Assembly (NCBI RefSeq): GCF_026262505.1
Contig: NC_067207.1
Location: 31,712,082-31,776,081, forward strand
Reading direction: 5' to 3'
Length of the DNA: 64,000 nt
Origin: Trichomonas vaginalis G3
Taxonomy: Eukaryota > Parabasalia > Trichomonadida > Trichomonadidae
Part shown: in pieces, positions 40,729 through 50,076 of the stretch
Layout of the letters: the number at the start of each line of letters is the position of its first letter
How positions within the stretch are numbered: the first letter of the stretch is position 1
Translations under genes and position numbers: made by a program
The notes under the pieces: model-generated
The model's input: only the letters and a program-made list of their open reading frames with translations
What the model was told of the DNA's origin: nothing
The model's database searches: none

Positions 40729-40805
40729 ACTTTTTCATTAGATGTAAATCAGACATGAATAAGAAAATTCTTCTAAACTTTTTCATTAGATGTAAATCAG
40801 ACATG
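40710..40805. repeat. 48-bp tandem duplication at the integrase 3' end
   Basis: AATAAGAAAATTCTTCTAAA... occurs at 40710 and again at 40758. It includes the last integrase codons and the stop. Single copy in element 1. Confidence 0.85.
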
Positions 40806-40863
40806 AACGAGAACAGTCATGATATCATTAATGGTACCATTTATTTACACCAAAAATATATTT

Positions 40864-40911
40864 ATGGTAGAAGGGTAGATCTAACCCGATATCTAACCTC
40901 TTTTCTACCCT
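40864..40911. promoter_or_regulatory. AGATCT iteron, element-2 type, before KilA-N gene
   Basis: GGGTAGATCTAACCCGATAT with GGTAGA/TCTACCC half-sites. It lies at the position of the GGTGAGATCTCACC site of element 1 (9701). Confidence 0.6.
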
Positions 40912-40989
40912 CATGAATTTCCTTAAGATAGAAAAAATAAAGTTAGTTTTATTTTTATTTATTTTTTTATTTTGTATGTAAGAACAGAA

Positions 40990-41655
40990 ATGTCAGTCGA
41001 AGCACAGACGTTCACGAACAAATCTAATGGCGAAACATTCACAAAAGGCACTTATAACGGTATTGAAGTCTTACGTAGAGACAAGGATGGTTACATTAAT
41101 GCAACAAAGATGGCAAGAGAAGCAGGAAAGTTAAACCATTTAAACAGATTTCTCAATAGTGCTAAAATGCAGGAAATTCTTGAGTTTTGGATGAACGAAT
41201 ACGGTCAAGCCGAAAGTGGCTCGACCGCAAAACAAGCATTTTATGAGCTTACAAAGGGTGTCATGAATGAATTCAAAGGTATTTACATACATCCTGACCT
41301 CGTTCATTTTGTTGCTGAATGGTGCTCTGTAAAGTATGCATTTTATGTCAAAGATATTTTGGATTCCATAGACAAGAAAGTTCATGAGAAATTAGATGAA
41401 GAAGAACTCGAAGATACAGTAGAGAATGCTAAACCTTTGTTCGAACAAGAAGTTAGAAAAATGTGCGAAAAACAATTAGAACATGAACGTGAGATATGTT
41501 ATGGTTATAGAGATTCTCCATACGAACTAGACCAATGGGAACAAGAAGATTTAAAGAGAGAATTTAGAGAATATGAACTCGCTAAGATAGCATTAGAAAC
41601 TGCAGAAAAGAAGTTAAAAGTTTGGGGTCGTTTTGTACAAAAATATTGTGAGTAA
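40990..41655 (+). CDS. KilA-N domain protein, 221 aa
   Basis: A clear KilA-N domain: YNGIEVLRRDKDGYINATKM (GYINATK near residues 34-40), then LNHLNRFLNSAKMQEIL and GIYIHPDLVHFVAEWCSVKY. A charged helical C-terminus follows. KilA-N is a DNA-binding module of phages and large DNA viruses. The ATG is preceded by the leader TTGTATGTAAGAACAGAA. Element 1 has a different KilA-N protein (with T5orf172) here, so the cassette has been exchanged. Confidence 0.8.
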   Translation: MSVEAQTFTNKSNGETFTKGTYNGIEVLRRDKDGYINATKMAREAGKLNHLNRFLNSAKMQEILEFWMNEYGQAESGSTAKQAFYELTKGVMNEFKGIYIHPDLVHFVAEWCSVKYAFYVKDILDSIDKKVHEKLDEEELEDTVENAKPLFEQEVRKMCEKQLEHEREICYGYRDSPYELDQWEQEDLKREFREYELAKIALETAEKKLKVWGRFVQKYCE

Positions 41656-41683
41656 ATGAACCATTTATTTTAACATAAAGACG

Positions 41684-41710
41684 CAAAGCGGCGGGGCATA
41701 GCCCATGACC
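41684..41710. repeat. GC-rich double hairpin after the KilA-N gene
   Basis: An imperfect palindrome GACGCAAAGCGGC followed by GGGCATAGCCC, in the spacer before the next iteron. Confidence 0.6.
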
Positions 41711-41721
41711 AAAAATATATT

Positions 41722-41770
41722 TTAGGGTAGATGGGTAGATCTAACCCGATATCTAACCTCATTTCTACCC
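41722..41770. promoter_or_regulatory. AGATCT iteron, element-2 type, before the 321-aa gene
   Basis: GGGTAGATCTAACCC with outer GGGTAGA and TCTACCC half-sites. The sequence after it is the same promoter block (AAAAATAAAGTTAGTTTTAT) found before the KilA-N genes. Confidence 0.6.
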
Positions 41771-41774
41771 TCAG

Positions 41775-41802
41775 CCGCTAAGCGGCGAGACCCAAAGGTC
41801 TT
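41775..41802. repeat. GC-rich double hairpin after the iteron
   Basis: GCCGCTAAGCGGC, GA, then GACCCAAAGGTC. Confidence 0.7.
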
Positions 41803-41881
41803 GAATTTTCATGAATTTCCTTAAGATAGAAAAAATAAAGTTAGTTTTATTTTTATTTATTTTTTATTTTGTATAAAAGAT

Positions 41882-42847
41882 ATGATTTCAACAATCGGCA
41901 CAACAACAATTCAAGCCGCGAACGGCAGGACTCTGGCCACATCAACAGCACCAAACTCGTTAGTCATGAATCCTACGTCAATGTTAGTAGAAATGAAAAA
42001 CTTCATTCCTTCTTCATTTACTTTCGAAACAGAAATACAAAAAATTAAGCAAGAACTTTTAACAAGTAATTTAGACTGTACCGCACAGGATGAAGAAGAT
42101 GAAGAATATCTTTATGAAATGCAAGATATCATAGACCATTTACCCAAATTGCCTGAAATCCAACAACAAAAGCTCACTATTCCTGAATTCGATGAAATAG
42201 AAGTTAAAGTTAGTGATTCTGCAGAAATTAAGAAATTCATTCGTAAGGTAAACTATGAGTTTCTAGGATATCATTGCAACCATAAAGTTATGGACAAAGA
42301 TTGCGACATGATTTATAAAAACATTTCAGATATTTATAAATCGGGGGAGTTTAAGACATACGACAACTTTGTTTCATTAGCTGCAAAATGTGTATGGCAG
42401 ATTAGAGATAAAGACAGAAGAGGTAAAGTATGGCATGAACAGATAAAACCAACTGCTTCAGATTTAAAGAAAGCCATTGATGCTTTAGTTATTTTAGCAG
42501 GTAAGGTTTCAGAATATAACGCAAAAATGAATCCTCAGTGTTCTAAATGTAAAGCAGCAATGAGGAAATATAACTATTCAGTAAAAGAGATAGAAAGAAT
42601 GAGAAACGATTACGAAGATTTAAAGAGGGAGGCAGAGAAACCAGCAGAAGATAAAATGGACATGTTAGAATTTCTGAATAAAAACTATCCCACAGCCGAT
42701 GATTTCCTTTTATCTGATGTCAAGAAGAAGTATAAAGAAACTTTCGGTATCGTTAAAATTTTTGATATATTAACTGAAGAAATAGAAGCTACAAAAATAT
42801 TTAAAATTTCACGAATTCATAACGTTTACCATGTAAAACGTTTATAA
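41882..42847 (+). CDS. 321-aa protein of unknown function, only in element 2
   Basis: A Ser/Thr-rich start, a long acidic helix region (TAQDEEDEEYLYEMQDIIDH), then a compact middle (EFLGYHCNHKVMDKDCDMIY). A CxxC motif (NPQCSKCKAAMRKYNY) precedes a coiled coil (VKEIERMRNDYEDLKREAEK). The end is basic. The CxxC region could bind zinc with the earlier Cys/His pair. No family recognised. It shares the promoter block and iteron with the KilA-N genes, so it probably belongs to the same regulon. Its base composition is like that of the rest of the element. Confidence 0.6.
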   Translation: MISTIGTTTIQAANGRTLATSTAPNSLVMNPTSMLVEMKNFIPSSFTFETEIQKIKQELLTSNLDCTAQDEEDEEYLYEMQDIIDHLPKLPEIQQQKLTIPEFDEIEVKVSDSAEIKKFIRKVNYEFLGYHCNHKVMDKDCDMIYKNISDIYKSGEFKTYDNFVSLAAKCVWQIRDKDRRGKVWHEQIKPTASDLKKAIDALVILAGKVSEYNAKMNPQCSKCKAAMRKYNYSVKEIERMRNDYEDLKREAEKPAEDKMDMLEFLNKNYPTADDFLLSDVKKKYKETFGIVKIFDILTEEIEATKIFKISRIHNVYHVKRL

Positions 42848-43102
42848 AATAACTGGGGTAGAAATGAGGGTAGAAATCGGGTTAGATCTAACCATCTACC
42901 CTAAACATTATTTTTATTGAATTCAGCAACAAAATTCTGAGTAAAATAATTTTTAGGGCATGTGTCAAACCGTTGAGTTTTCACAAAATTCCAAAAATAA
43001 CGTTTACCATGTGAAACGTTTATAAAATAACTGGGGTAGAAAAGAGGGTAGAAATCGGGTTAGATCTAACCATCTACCCTAAACATTATTTTTATTGAAT
43101 TC
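42820..43102. repeat. 105-bp direct repeat containing two iterons
   Basis: 42820-42924 and 42998-43102 are near-identical (AACGTTTACCATGTAAAACG start). The first copy includes the end of the 321-aa gene. Each carries GGGTTAGATCTAACC with GGGTAGAAA half-sites, so two iterons lie in tandem before the next gene. Confidence 0.85.
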
Positions 43103-43189
43103 AACACAAAAATAATGAATTTCATTAGTTAGAAAAATAAAGTTAGTTTTATTTTTATTTATTTTTTTATTTTGTATGTAAAGACAGTA

Positions 43190-44017
43190 ATGTCAACATC
43201 AGAGAACACAACAACTGCTATCGTTCATGAAGCCATTAATGAAGAATATGAATACATACAGTATAACAAACAGTTACGTCTCATTCGTTCAGTCTAAGAC
43301 GATATGTACCAAATGCAAAGTATAATGAATGCTCTTCGTTCTACAAAGCAATCATATCATTGGTTTGAAAACCAACAGACAAAAGAACTTTTAGAAGAAT
43401 TTCCTCATATGATTGCTTCCCTCGGAAAACCGAGAGAAGAGATTCCGTACGAAAATCGCAAGAATTTGGCTCCTGGTTTGAAAGGTTATTATGTTCATAG
43501 ACTTTTAGTAAACGCTGTAGCAATGTGGGCTTCACCTCGTTATGCTTGTTATATTTTCATGATGTTAGATGAACTATATAAAGCAGAACGTGGAGAGATG
43601 GAAAAGAAACTTCATGCAAAAGATGAAGTCATTGAATCCAAAGACAAAAGCATACAGAAAAGAATACCGCGTTCAGTACCAAAAGGAAAGGAAAAGAGTT
43701 ATAAGTATATGATATATACTGAAGAGATGGAAAATGATGAAGATAAAAATATGGTTATGTTGCATTTAGTGAGAAGAAACAACAAGAGCTTTTATGACCT
43801 CGCTAAGATATATAAATCTGACAGAAACTGGTTCTATCGTGAAAACTTACCGATTTCAATGACACCGAATGAGCAAATAAAGGAAATTGTCAAAAATACT
43901 CTTCCTCAAACACACTATGACATCAAAGGTTGCACAATACTTACATTCAAAGAAGACTTAACATTACTGAAGGAAAAAATAACAGAATATTTCGATAACT
44001 TCAAAGAGGAAGAATAA
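43190..44017 (+). pseudogene. KilA-N-like DNA-binding protein (element 2 copy)
   Basis: Homologue of 10538-11365 and very close to it. Same leader (TTGTATGTAAAGACAGTA) and domain order: a KilA-N-like second half with YYVHRLLVNAVAMWAS, a coiled coil and a C-terminal domain. About one break. Two iterons precede it. Confidence 0.65.
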
Positions 44018-44073
44018 AAAAAATCTAAGCTAATTTTATTTTTTTTATAAAATTTTATCTCATATGAAAGAAC

Positions 44074-44289
44074 ATGAATTTAGAATATTCGGAACTCATG
44101 ACAGAAGAAGAGAACGAACAACATGTAAAAGATTATGCAAAATTTCTGAAGACATACAAAGCATTTAAACAATATCTAAATGCTTCTAAAGATTATGCAA
44201 AATTTCTGAAGGTATATAAAGCTTATGAAAAAGCGTATGAAAAGTTTATACATTGGGGAATTGTTGTAAAATATCGATATGAAGACTAA
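44074..44289 (+). CDS. 71-aa helical protein, only in element 2
   Basis: Two internal repeats of KDYAKFLKxYKAxxxY, then a Trp-containing end (HWGIVVKYRYED). It occupies the place where element 1 has its tandem-repeat region (11366-11743). A T-rich box and AAAGAACATG precede it. Small, and so of uncertain reality. Confidence 0.4.
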   Translation: MNLEYSELMTEEENEQHVKDYAKFLKTYKAFKQYLNASKDYAKFLKVYKAYEKAYEKFIHWGIVVKYRYED

Positions 44290-44305
44290 CCAAAAATATA
44301 TTTTC

Positions 44306-44779
44306 TTATAAAGCTTCAGGGTCAATTTCTTCAACCATTTCACTTCCTTCGTCAATGTCAATAGAAGCTTCTTCAACCTTTGGTAAGAATTTCTGTATAA
44401 CATCTTTGTTCGTTATTGTCTTCAGAGATGAAGGATAATATTTCACATTTGTTTCACCTTTCTTATATTCTTTCTGTTCGGAAAGATTTAAAGCAATACT
44501 GAAGAAGTCAATGTTAGAGTTCTTTATGATAGTATAGTGTGTATCTTTGACATTCACGAAGAAACTCTTTTGTTTCAAAACTACTGCTAACTCTTGTGAA
44601 GTATAACGTTTGCGGTCAATGACGATAGCTAATGGTCTGACATACTGACCAAACTTAGATTCTTTCACAAACTTCTTGTTAAAGATAACATTAACATTTG
44701 AAGCACCATTGAACTCATTCTTGATGGCATTAGCGAGAGCATTGTATGAAAAGAACTTGCAATCTTGCATGTGTTTCAT
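44306..44779 (-). CDS. 157-aa Polinton protein (element 2 copy)
   Basis: Differs from 11744-12217 by a few residues only. Divergent from PolB by 88 bp with T-rich boxes in both directions. Function unknown; see the entry at 11744. Confidence 0.6.
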   Translation of the reverse strand: MKHMQDCKFFSYNALANAIKNEFNGASNVNVIFNKKFVKESKFGQYVRPLAIVIDRKRYTSQELAVVLKQKSFFVNVKDTHYTIIKNSNIDFFSIALNLSEQKEYKKGETNVKYYPSSLKTITNKDVIQKFLPKVEEASIDIDEGSEMVEEIDPEAL

Positions 44780-44867
44780 TAAAATAAAAATATTAAATTA
44801 TTTTGAAAAATAACTTAAAAAATCTAATCTAATTTTTTCAAAAATATTTTTTTATTTCCTACTAAAG

Positions 44868-47800
44868 ATGTATCGGAAGTTGTCTAAGTTAGAACACTCG
44901 GAAATAAAACAACTTCTTACAGAAGCTAACATAGATGTTGCAATTCATTACGCAACAAACAAAAAAGCACTCGCTGACTTCATTAAAGACTACAATGGTG
45001 CAATAAGTTACGATAAAATTCGTGAGTTCATAAAGCCGCAACGCGGCGAGGACGAAGTCCATGCAAGAACTTTTCCTTTAAATGACTATGCTATTGACTT
45101 ATATCATAGACGTTCAGTACCTCATGAAGTAAGAAAAGAAATGTATGACATAACAAATGCAAACGTTGGTCATACTCGTAAAGCTCTTTCTCATGACGTT
45201 CGTCAAGAGATGTTTGAACTTACGAACTCAAACGTTGGTGAAACAAGAAGAGCTGTACCTCATGAAGTAAGAAGAGAAATGTATGACATAACAAATGCAA
45301 ACGTTGGTAAAACACGAAAGAGAGACGACACACTGAAACAACAGAGAAGAGAGATGTTTAAAAGTGCTATAGAACAAGTTCGCAAAGCTAACGTTGTCAT
45401 TCGTTCCATTGACGACAAACCAAAAGAAGGTGAGAGATGGTTAAAGAAAGATGAAGAGAATAGGAAGAGAAATGTGAAGTCAGGCAATAGACTCATTGAC
45501 TTTAACATCGAAGCTTTAGATGAACCAAACAGAGACTACTTACACAAACATTTCGGTAAGGTTTTCATGAGACTCTTAGAGAAAATTAAAATAAACTCAC
45601 AACAGAGATGGATGGTATGTTATAAACTTGGTGGAAAGTATGAATGTTCTACGTTAAACCTCAATAATATTGGAACATTACTACATCAGCTCTTGAAGGA
45701 GAACTTTATATCAGAGATAGAAGCAAATGCTGCAGGTATTGTTGAAATGCACTATGACTTCTTCTTGACAAACATAAAGAATCTTACCGAAATAAAAATG
45801 TATGATTTAACTGAATATGAAGGCTTAACGATGTCAGATGTAAAGAAAGGCAAACCAAAAAAGAGACCATATAGAGATGAAAGCACACTGACAAATGACC
45901 AGAAAGCCATTTTGGAAGCTCTTAAGCAAACAGGAAACCCACCACTTATAGAAAGCTTTTGGAAAGATAATGGTGAAAAGAAGTTTTATAAGAAGAGAAG
46001 CGGTCAGTTCTGGAAGTATCTTTGCACATTACCTATAAACCTTGAACGCTACCAAATCTTCAATGAACTGAACAAAAGAACTGCAACACTTATGACAGAG
46101 GACAATTGTTTCGTTTATGCTTGCATTCAGGCTGGAGTAGATGGAGAGACTATTGACCACATGAGAGAAGTCATTCGTGTTAGAGACTTTCCTCAAAGTA
46201 AAGTACAAGAAATTTCTGATGCAACAGGTATAGCATTTAATGTTACCATTGGTTATTTCAATGACTCTAGACATAATGAAATAAAGAGATATATACCAAA
46301 AGAACGTGAAACTATTCGAACGATTGACTTACTTCTTGTTGAAGACCACTACATGCTAAACGAAAGATTACCTATGACAACATATTTCATTCGCAACTAT
46401 ATAGAAATCTTGAAGGAGTGTGGTGGAATGAACATTGAGAAACAGATGAAGATTTATACAAAGAGAGAAGATAAATATGTAGTTCGTTATGATAGAACAA
46501 CACCGTTATGGGATGTTATGAAAACATTGTGGGAGTGCAAATATTTCGAACCTATTTCTTATGGAGAACTTTTCACATATACGACTGACTTATATAAACA
46601 GAACCTTGCACCATTTAAAGATTTGACATATGCTCCAAAGTATTGTGTACAACTGAAGAAGAAAGCCGAGTCAAAAGAAGTAAATAAAAATAAGTGCAAG
46701 TTCATTCCTGAGCACGTTTTCTTTGCTGACTTTGAGTGCAGTACTGATGGCTTTCATAAAGCTTTTAACATATGTTATGACAGTGAAGATGGTTCAGTGA
46801 GTGAAAGCATTTGGGGTCAGAACTGTGCAACAGAATTTTTGGAGCGACTTCCTGACAAGAGTTTAATATATTTTCATAACCTCAGTTATGACATAAACTT
46901 TATCTTAAGACACATGACAGAAGTGAAAGGAACTCCCATCATTAAAGGTTTACGAACAATGCAAATAACTGGCTTATATAAAGGCCGGGCAATTATTATA
47001 AAAGACTCTTACAGTGTTATAAATAAGAAGCTTAAACTATTTCCTGCTATGTTTAACTTACAAACAGGACCGAAAGAAGTATTTCCTTACAACTACTACA
47101 GCAGTGTTTTGTTAGCAAATGACAACAGAACTGGTGTCATTTCTGAAGCGTGTAAGTTTATCCATGATGCGGATACGTTCATGAAAAACATAGATTTAAT
47201 CGAAAACTGCAGAATAGATGAAAACCATTTCGATTTAGAAAAGTATAGCACATTTTATTGCAAACAAGATGTAAGAATTTTAAGAGAAGGTTTTGTTAAG
47301 TTCCGCAATGACATATTAAAAGAATTTGATTTAAACGTTTATGATTACGTTAGCATTTGTTCAATTGCTAACAAATTATTTGAGAACAGAGTGTACTTCC
47401 CGAATGGAAATTTATATGACCTCTCAAATAAACCAAGAGAGTTTATTTCACGCTGTATTCAAGGTGGAAGATGTATGCTGTCAGATAACATGAAACAAAA
47501 GAGCGAAAAGAAACTCATTGCTGATTTCGACGCTGTTTCATTATATCCATCAGCTATAGCAAGACTTTATACTTTAGAAGGTATTCCAAAGGTTATGAAG
47601 CCAGAAATGTTAAGCACAGAGTATCTCATGAGACATTTATTCGATGACGACCAAAAGGAACCCATTGGTGAAAAGTTTATGTCTGGCTTCTTTGTTCTCA
47701 TTAAGATAACAGAGATTGGAATACATAGACACTTTCCTTTAATAGTTTGTGACCCTGAACTAAATCCAGAACTTAACGTTCCCAGAAGTTCAAACACTTG

Positions 47801-48785
47801 CTGTTTAATGTATGTTGACCATATAACATTACAAGACCTCATAAAATATCAAGGTGTCAAATGTGAAGTGTTGCAAGGATACTATTACGATGGAAACAGA
47901 GATATTAGAATAAGAGATGAAGTAAAGAAGTTGTTTGAGTTAAGGTTAAAGTATAAGAAAGAAGGAAATCCTTTGCAAGAAAATATAAAGCTCATTCTGA
48001 ACAGTATTTATGGCAAAACTATTCTATCTCCTATTGAGTCAAAAATAACCATAGTAGATGACAAAGATGCTATAAGATATGCTATAAGAAATTACAACCA
48101 TATAGTGAAGTTCGAAGGTTTGGATGGTTCAGATAAAACTATTTTCAAGCTAACGAAAAGCATTTGCAGACACTTTAACTTCTGTCCACTTGGTGTTAAC
48201 ATTCTGTCTATGTCGAAGAGAATAATGTGTGAAGTATTCTGTACTGCTGAGGACTTAGGAATGGACATCTTTTATAGCGATACGGACAGTATGCATCTCT
48301 ACAATGAAGATATCCCTCGTTTAGCTGAAGAGTTTGAGAAACGTTATGGAAGAGTTCTCATTGGTAAAAACCTTGGTCAATTTCATAGCGACTTTGCAGA
48401 AATCACAAAAGATAAACAAAGTTTAGCATACAAGTCAATATTTTGTGGAAAGAAGACTTACATAGACTTACTCACGAATGATTTAAATGAAGTTGCATTT
48501 CACTGCACAATGAAAGGCGTGAAGCAAGATGTTATTGCTTTAACCGCTAATGAAATGTTTCCTGACTCTGTTCAGTGTTTCTATGATGAAGATAAAGGTT
48601 TAATGGTTCCGCAAGGAAAATTTGACAAAGACTCTGAGTTCAGTGTTATGAAGTTATATAAAGCACTTTATGACGGTCAAGAGATTGGATTTGACTTATG
48701 TAAGTCTGCTACACCTTGCTTTGAAGAGAAGTTTAACTTTTCTATTCAGACTAAGACTTCATTCATAAGAAAGCTTAAGTTCTGA
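44868..48785 (+). CDS. polB: Protein-primed DNA polymerase B, 1305 aa, intact
   Basis: The intact copy, with these domains in order. Residues 84-152 hold three repeats around EMYDITNANVG. A basic region follows. About 400-500 is a domain with EDNCFVYACIQAGV (Cys414) and VEDHYMLNE (His494), resembling an OTU-type cysteine-protease fold. The exonuclease has FADFECSTD (Asp621, Glu623), YFHNLSYDINF and YSTFYCKQDV. Polymerase motif A is DFDAVSLYPS (Asp888), motif B LNSIYGK (Asn1045) and motif C YSDTDS (Asp1138, Asp1140), then CGKKTY. It replicates the element from a protein primer. The repeat number differs from element 1, which has one. Confidence 0.93.
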   Translation: MYRKLSKLEHSEIKQLLTEANIDVAIHYATNKKALADFIKDYNGAISYDKIREFIKPQRGEDEVHARTFPLNDYAIDLYHRRSVPHEVRKEMYDITNANVGHTRKALSHDVRQEMFELTNSNVGETRRAVPHEVRREMYDITNANVGKTRKRDDTLKQQRREMFKSAIEQVRKANVVIRSIDDKPKEGERWLKKDEENRKRNVKSGNRLIDFNIEALDEPNRDYLHKHFGKVFMRLLEKIKINSQQRWMVCYKLGGKYECSTLNLNNIGTLLHQLLKENFISEIEANAAGIVEMHYDFFLTNIKNLTEIKMYDLTEYEGLTMSDVKKGKPKKRPYRDESTLTNDQKAILEALKQTGNPPLIESFWKDNGEKKFYKKRSGQFWKYLCTLPINLERYQIFNELNKRTATLMTEDNCFVYACIQAGVDGETIDHMREVIRVRDFPQSKVQEISDATGIAFNVTIGYFNDSRHNEIKRYIPKERETIRTIDLLLVEDHYMLNERLPMTTYFIRNYIEILKECGGMNIEKQMKIYTKREDKYVVRYDRTTPLWDVMKTLWECKYFEPISYGELFTYTTDLYKQNLAPFKDLTYAPKYCVQLKKKAESKEVNKNKCKFIPEHVFFADFECSTDGFHKAFNICYDSEDGSVSESIWGQNCATEFLERLPDKSLIYFHNLSYDINFILRHMTEVKGTPIIKGLRTMQITGLYKGRAIIIKDSYSVINKKLKLFPAMFNLQTGPKEVFPYNYYSSVLLANDNRTGVISEACKFIHDADTFMKNIDLIENCRIDENHFDLEKYSTFYCKQDVRILREGFVKFRNDILKEFDLNVYDYVSICSIANKLFENRVYFPNGNLYDLSNKPREFISRCIQGGRCMLSDNMKQKSEKKLIADFDAVSLYPSAIARLYTLEGIPKVMKPEMLSTEYLMRHLFDDDQKEPIGEKFMSGFFVLIKITEIGIHRHFPLIVCDPELNPELNVPRSSNTCCLMYVDHITLQDLIKYQGVKCEVLQGYYYDGNRDIRIRDEVKKLFELRLKYKKEGNPLQENIKLILNSIYGKTILSPIESKITIVDDKDAIRYAIRNYNHIVKFEGLDGSDKTIFKLTKSICRHFNFCPLGVNILSMSKRIMCEVFCTAEDLGMDIFYSDTDSMHLYNEDIPRLAEEFEKRYGRVLIGKNLGQFHSDFAEITKDKQSLAYKSIFCGKKTYIDLLTNDLNEVAFHCTMKGVKQDVIALTANEMFPDSVQCFYDEDKGLMVPQGKFDKDSEFSVMKLYKALYDGQEIGFDLCKSATPCFEEKFNFSIQTKTSFIRKLKF

Positions 48786-48862
48786 GGTCATGAATGAGAA
48801 AAATAATGAGGTCATTTATTTTTGTCAGCAGTGAGACCATTCATGATAAAAATAAGCCGCTA

Positions 48863-48890
48863 GCGGCAAGGGCGAAGCCCATGTGGTCAT
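48863..48890. repeat. GC-rich double hairpin between polB and candidate C
   Basis: GCCGCTAGCGGC, AA, then GGGCGAAGCCC. In element 1 the same place reads AATAAGCTCATGTGG (about 16128), so the pair appears as a clean insertion of about 22 bp in element 2. Confidence 0.8.
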
Positions 48891-49748
48891 TTACAATACT
48901 GCGATGGTAGAGTTTAAGAGTTGTGCTTCAATGTAGAGACAGTCCTTATGGTCTGGAGGTAAGAACACTGGGCAGTTATGGTCATGAGTGGAGAACATGT
49001 CTATCCAAAACTCACGATTGAAGCCAGTTAATTTATAGTATTTAGGGTTAGGAAGTGGTGAAGTTCTTGTATGACCAATGAACTCATTTTCAACTCCCTT
49101 ACTTAAGTTTGAATATAATATAGCTTGCTTTCTATCCCAAATGCCAGGTGTTACAATCTTTGAAAATTCATTTTTCCTCGGAAGCATTGCATCATAATTG
49201 AAAACATTCTTGAAATCATCACTTGGTTCAGAGATTTGAAATCTTATACGTAATGGATTTTCTTTCTCTTTAGCTACTTCATTGAATGGTGAGAATATAA
49301 CAAACTGACAGTCATGAGTTCCATCTTCATTTTCATTAAATTCATAATGAAAGTCTATAAGTTGTGGCTGACTACCTTCTTCTTTCAGTTGTGCAAGAAA
49401 CTCACGTAAAGGCTGTAAAGTTTGTACTTCAATGTTGAACTTTTTCTCGAACATCTCATTAAATGAAATCATACATTGTTGCAATGTTGTATCGTCTTTA
49501 AAGTATTTGTATATGTGAATGTTTTGGGCGCTTAAAGACTGTTCGTCATTTTCTATCTCGACTTGAAGTATAAAGTCAACCTTTCTGAAAGCACGTGTTA
49601 TATACATAGATGTTATGCCAATGTACTTCTCTTCATTTATGTTCACAATCCAGTCTGTTGGAAACTTAAACGTTACTCTGTTCCCCTTTATTTTGACGTC
49701 AGGGTTTTCACTACTGAACGCAACAGATAAAGGTATTTGTCTATACAT
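48891..49748 (-). CDS. Penton-like/minor capsid candidate C (element 2 copy)
   Basis: 285 aa, collinear with 16143-17000. Starts MYRQIPLSVAFSSENPDVKI. Differences cluster in two short loops (FSKIVTPGIW and HDHNCPVFLPP), which may be surface-exposed. Confidence 0.55.
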   Translation of the reverse strand: MYRQIPLSVAFSSENPDVKIKGNRVTFKFPTDWIVNINEEKYIGITSMYITRAFRKVDFILQVEIENDEQSLSAQNIHIYKYFKDDTTLQQCMISFNEMFEKKFNIEVQTLQPLREFLAQLKEEGSQPQLIDFHYEFNENEDGTHDCQFVIFSPFNEVAKEKENPLRIRFQISEPSDDFKNVFNYDAMLPRKNEFSKIVTPGIWDRKQAILYSNLSKGVENEFIGHTRTSPLPNPKYYKLTGFNREFWIDMFSTHDHNCPVFLPPDHKDCLYIEAQLLNSTIAVL

Positions 49749-49771
49749 TTAGTTCGATAAAAATAAACCAT

Positions 49772-50031
49772 TTACTCTTTCTTTGCTTCAGCTTCTTTAG
49801 CTTTTGCTTCAGCTTCTTCTCTAGCTTTTTCGCCAGTAGTCTTGGGTTCTTTTGTCTTCCAGCAGCTAATGCAGCAAGTTGTTTTTCACTAAGTTTTCTC
49901 TTTGGTCTCTCTGGCTTTTGTTCTTGTTTTTGTTCCTTCAGTTCGGATAAAATTTGCTCACGAATTTCTTTCTTCAATGCTTCAACATCTATGACCCCTT
50001 GGGTCTTGTCCGTAGGGCTTGTCTGAGTCAT
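49772..50031 (-). pseudogene. Lys-rich basic protein (element 2 copy)
   Basis: Counterpart of 17025-17285 with the same start (MTQTSPTDKTQG) and a Lys/Ala-rich end. It carries about one break. Confidence 0.55.
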
Positions 50032-50076
50032 TTGACTGCAGATAAAAAACAAAATTAAAACTTTAACCGATGTAAA

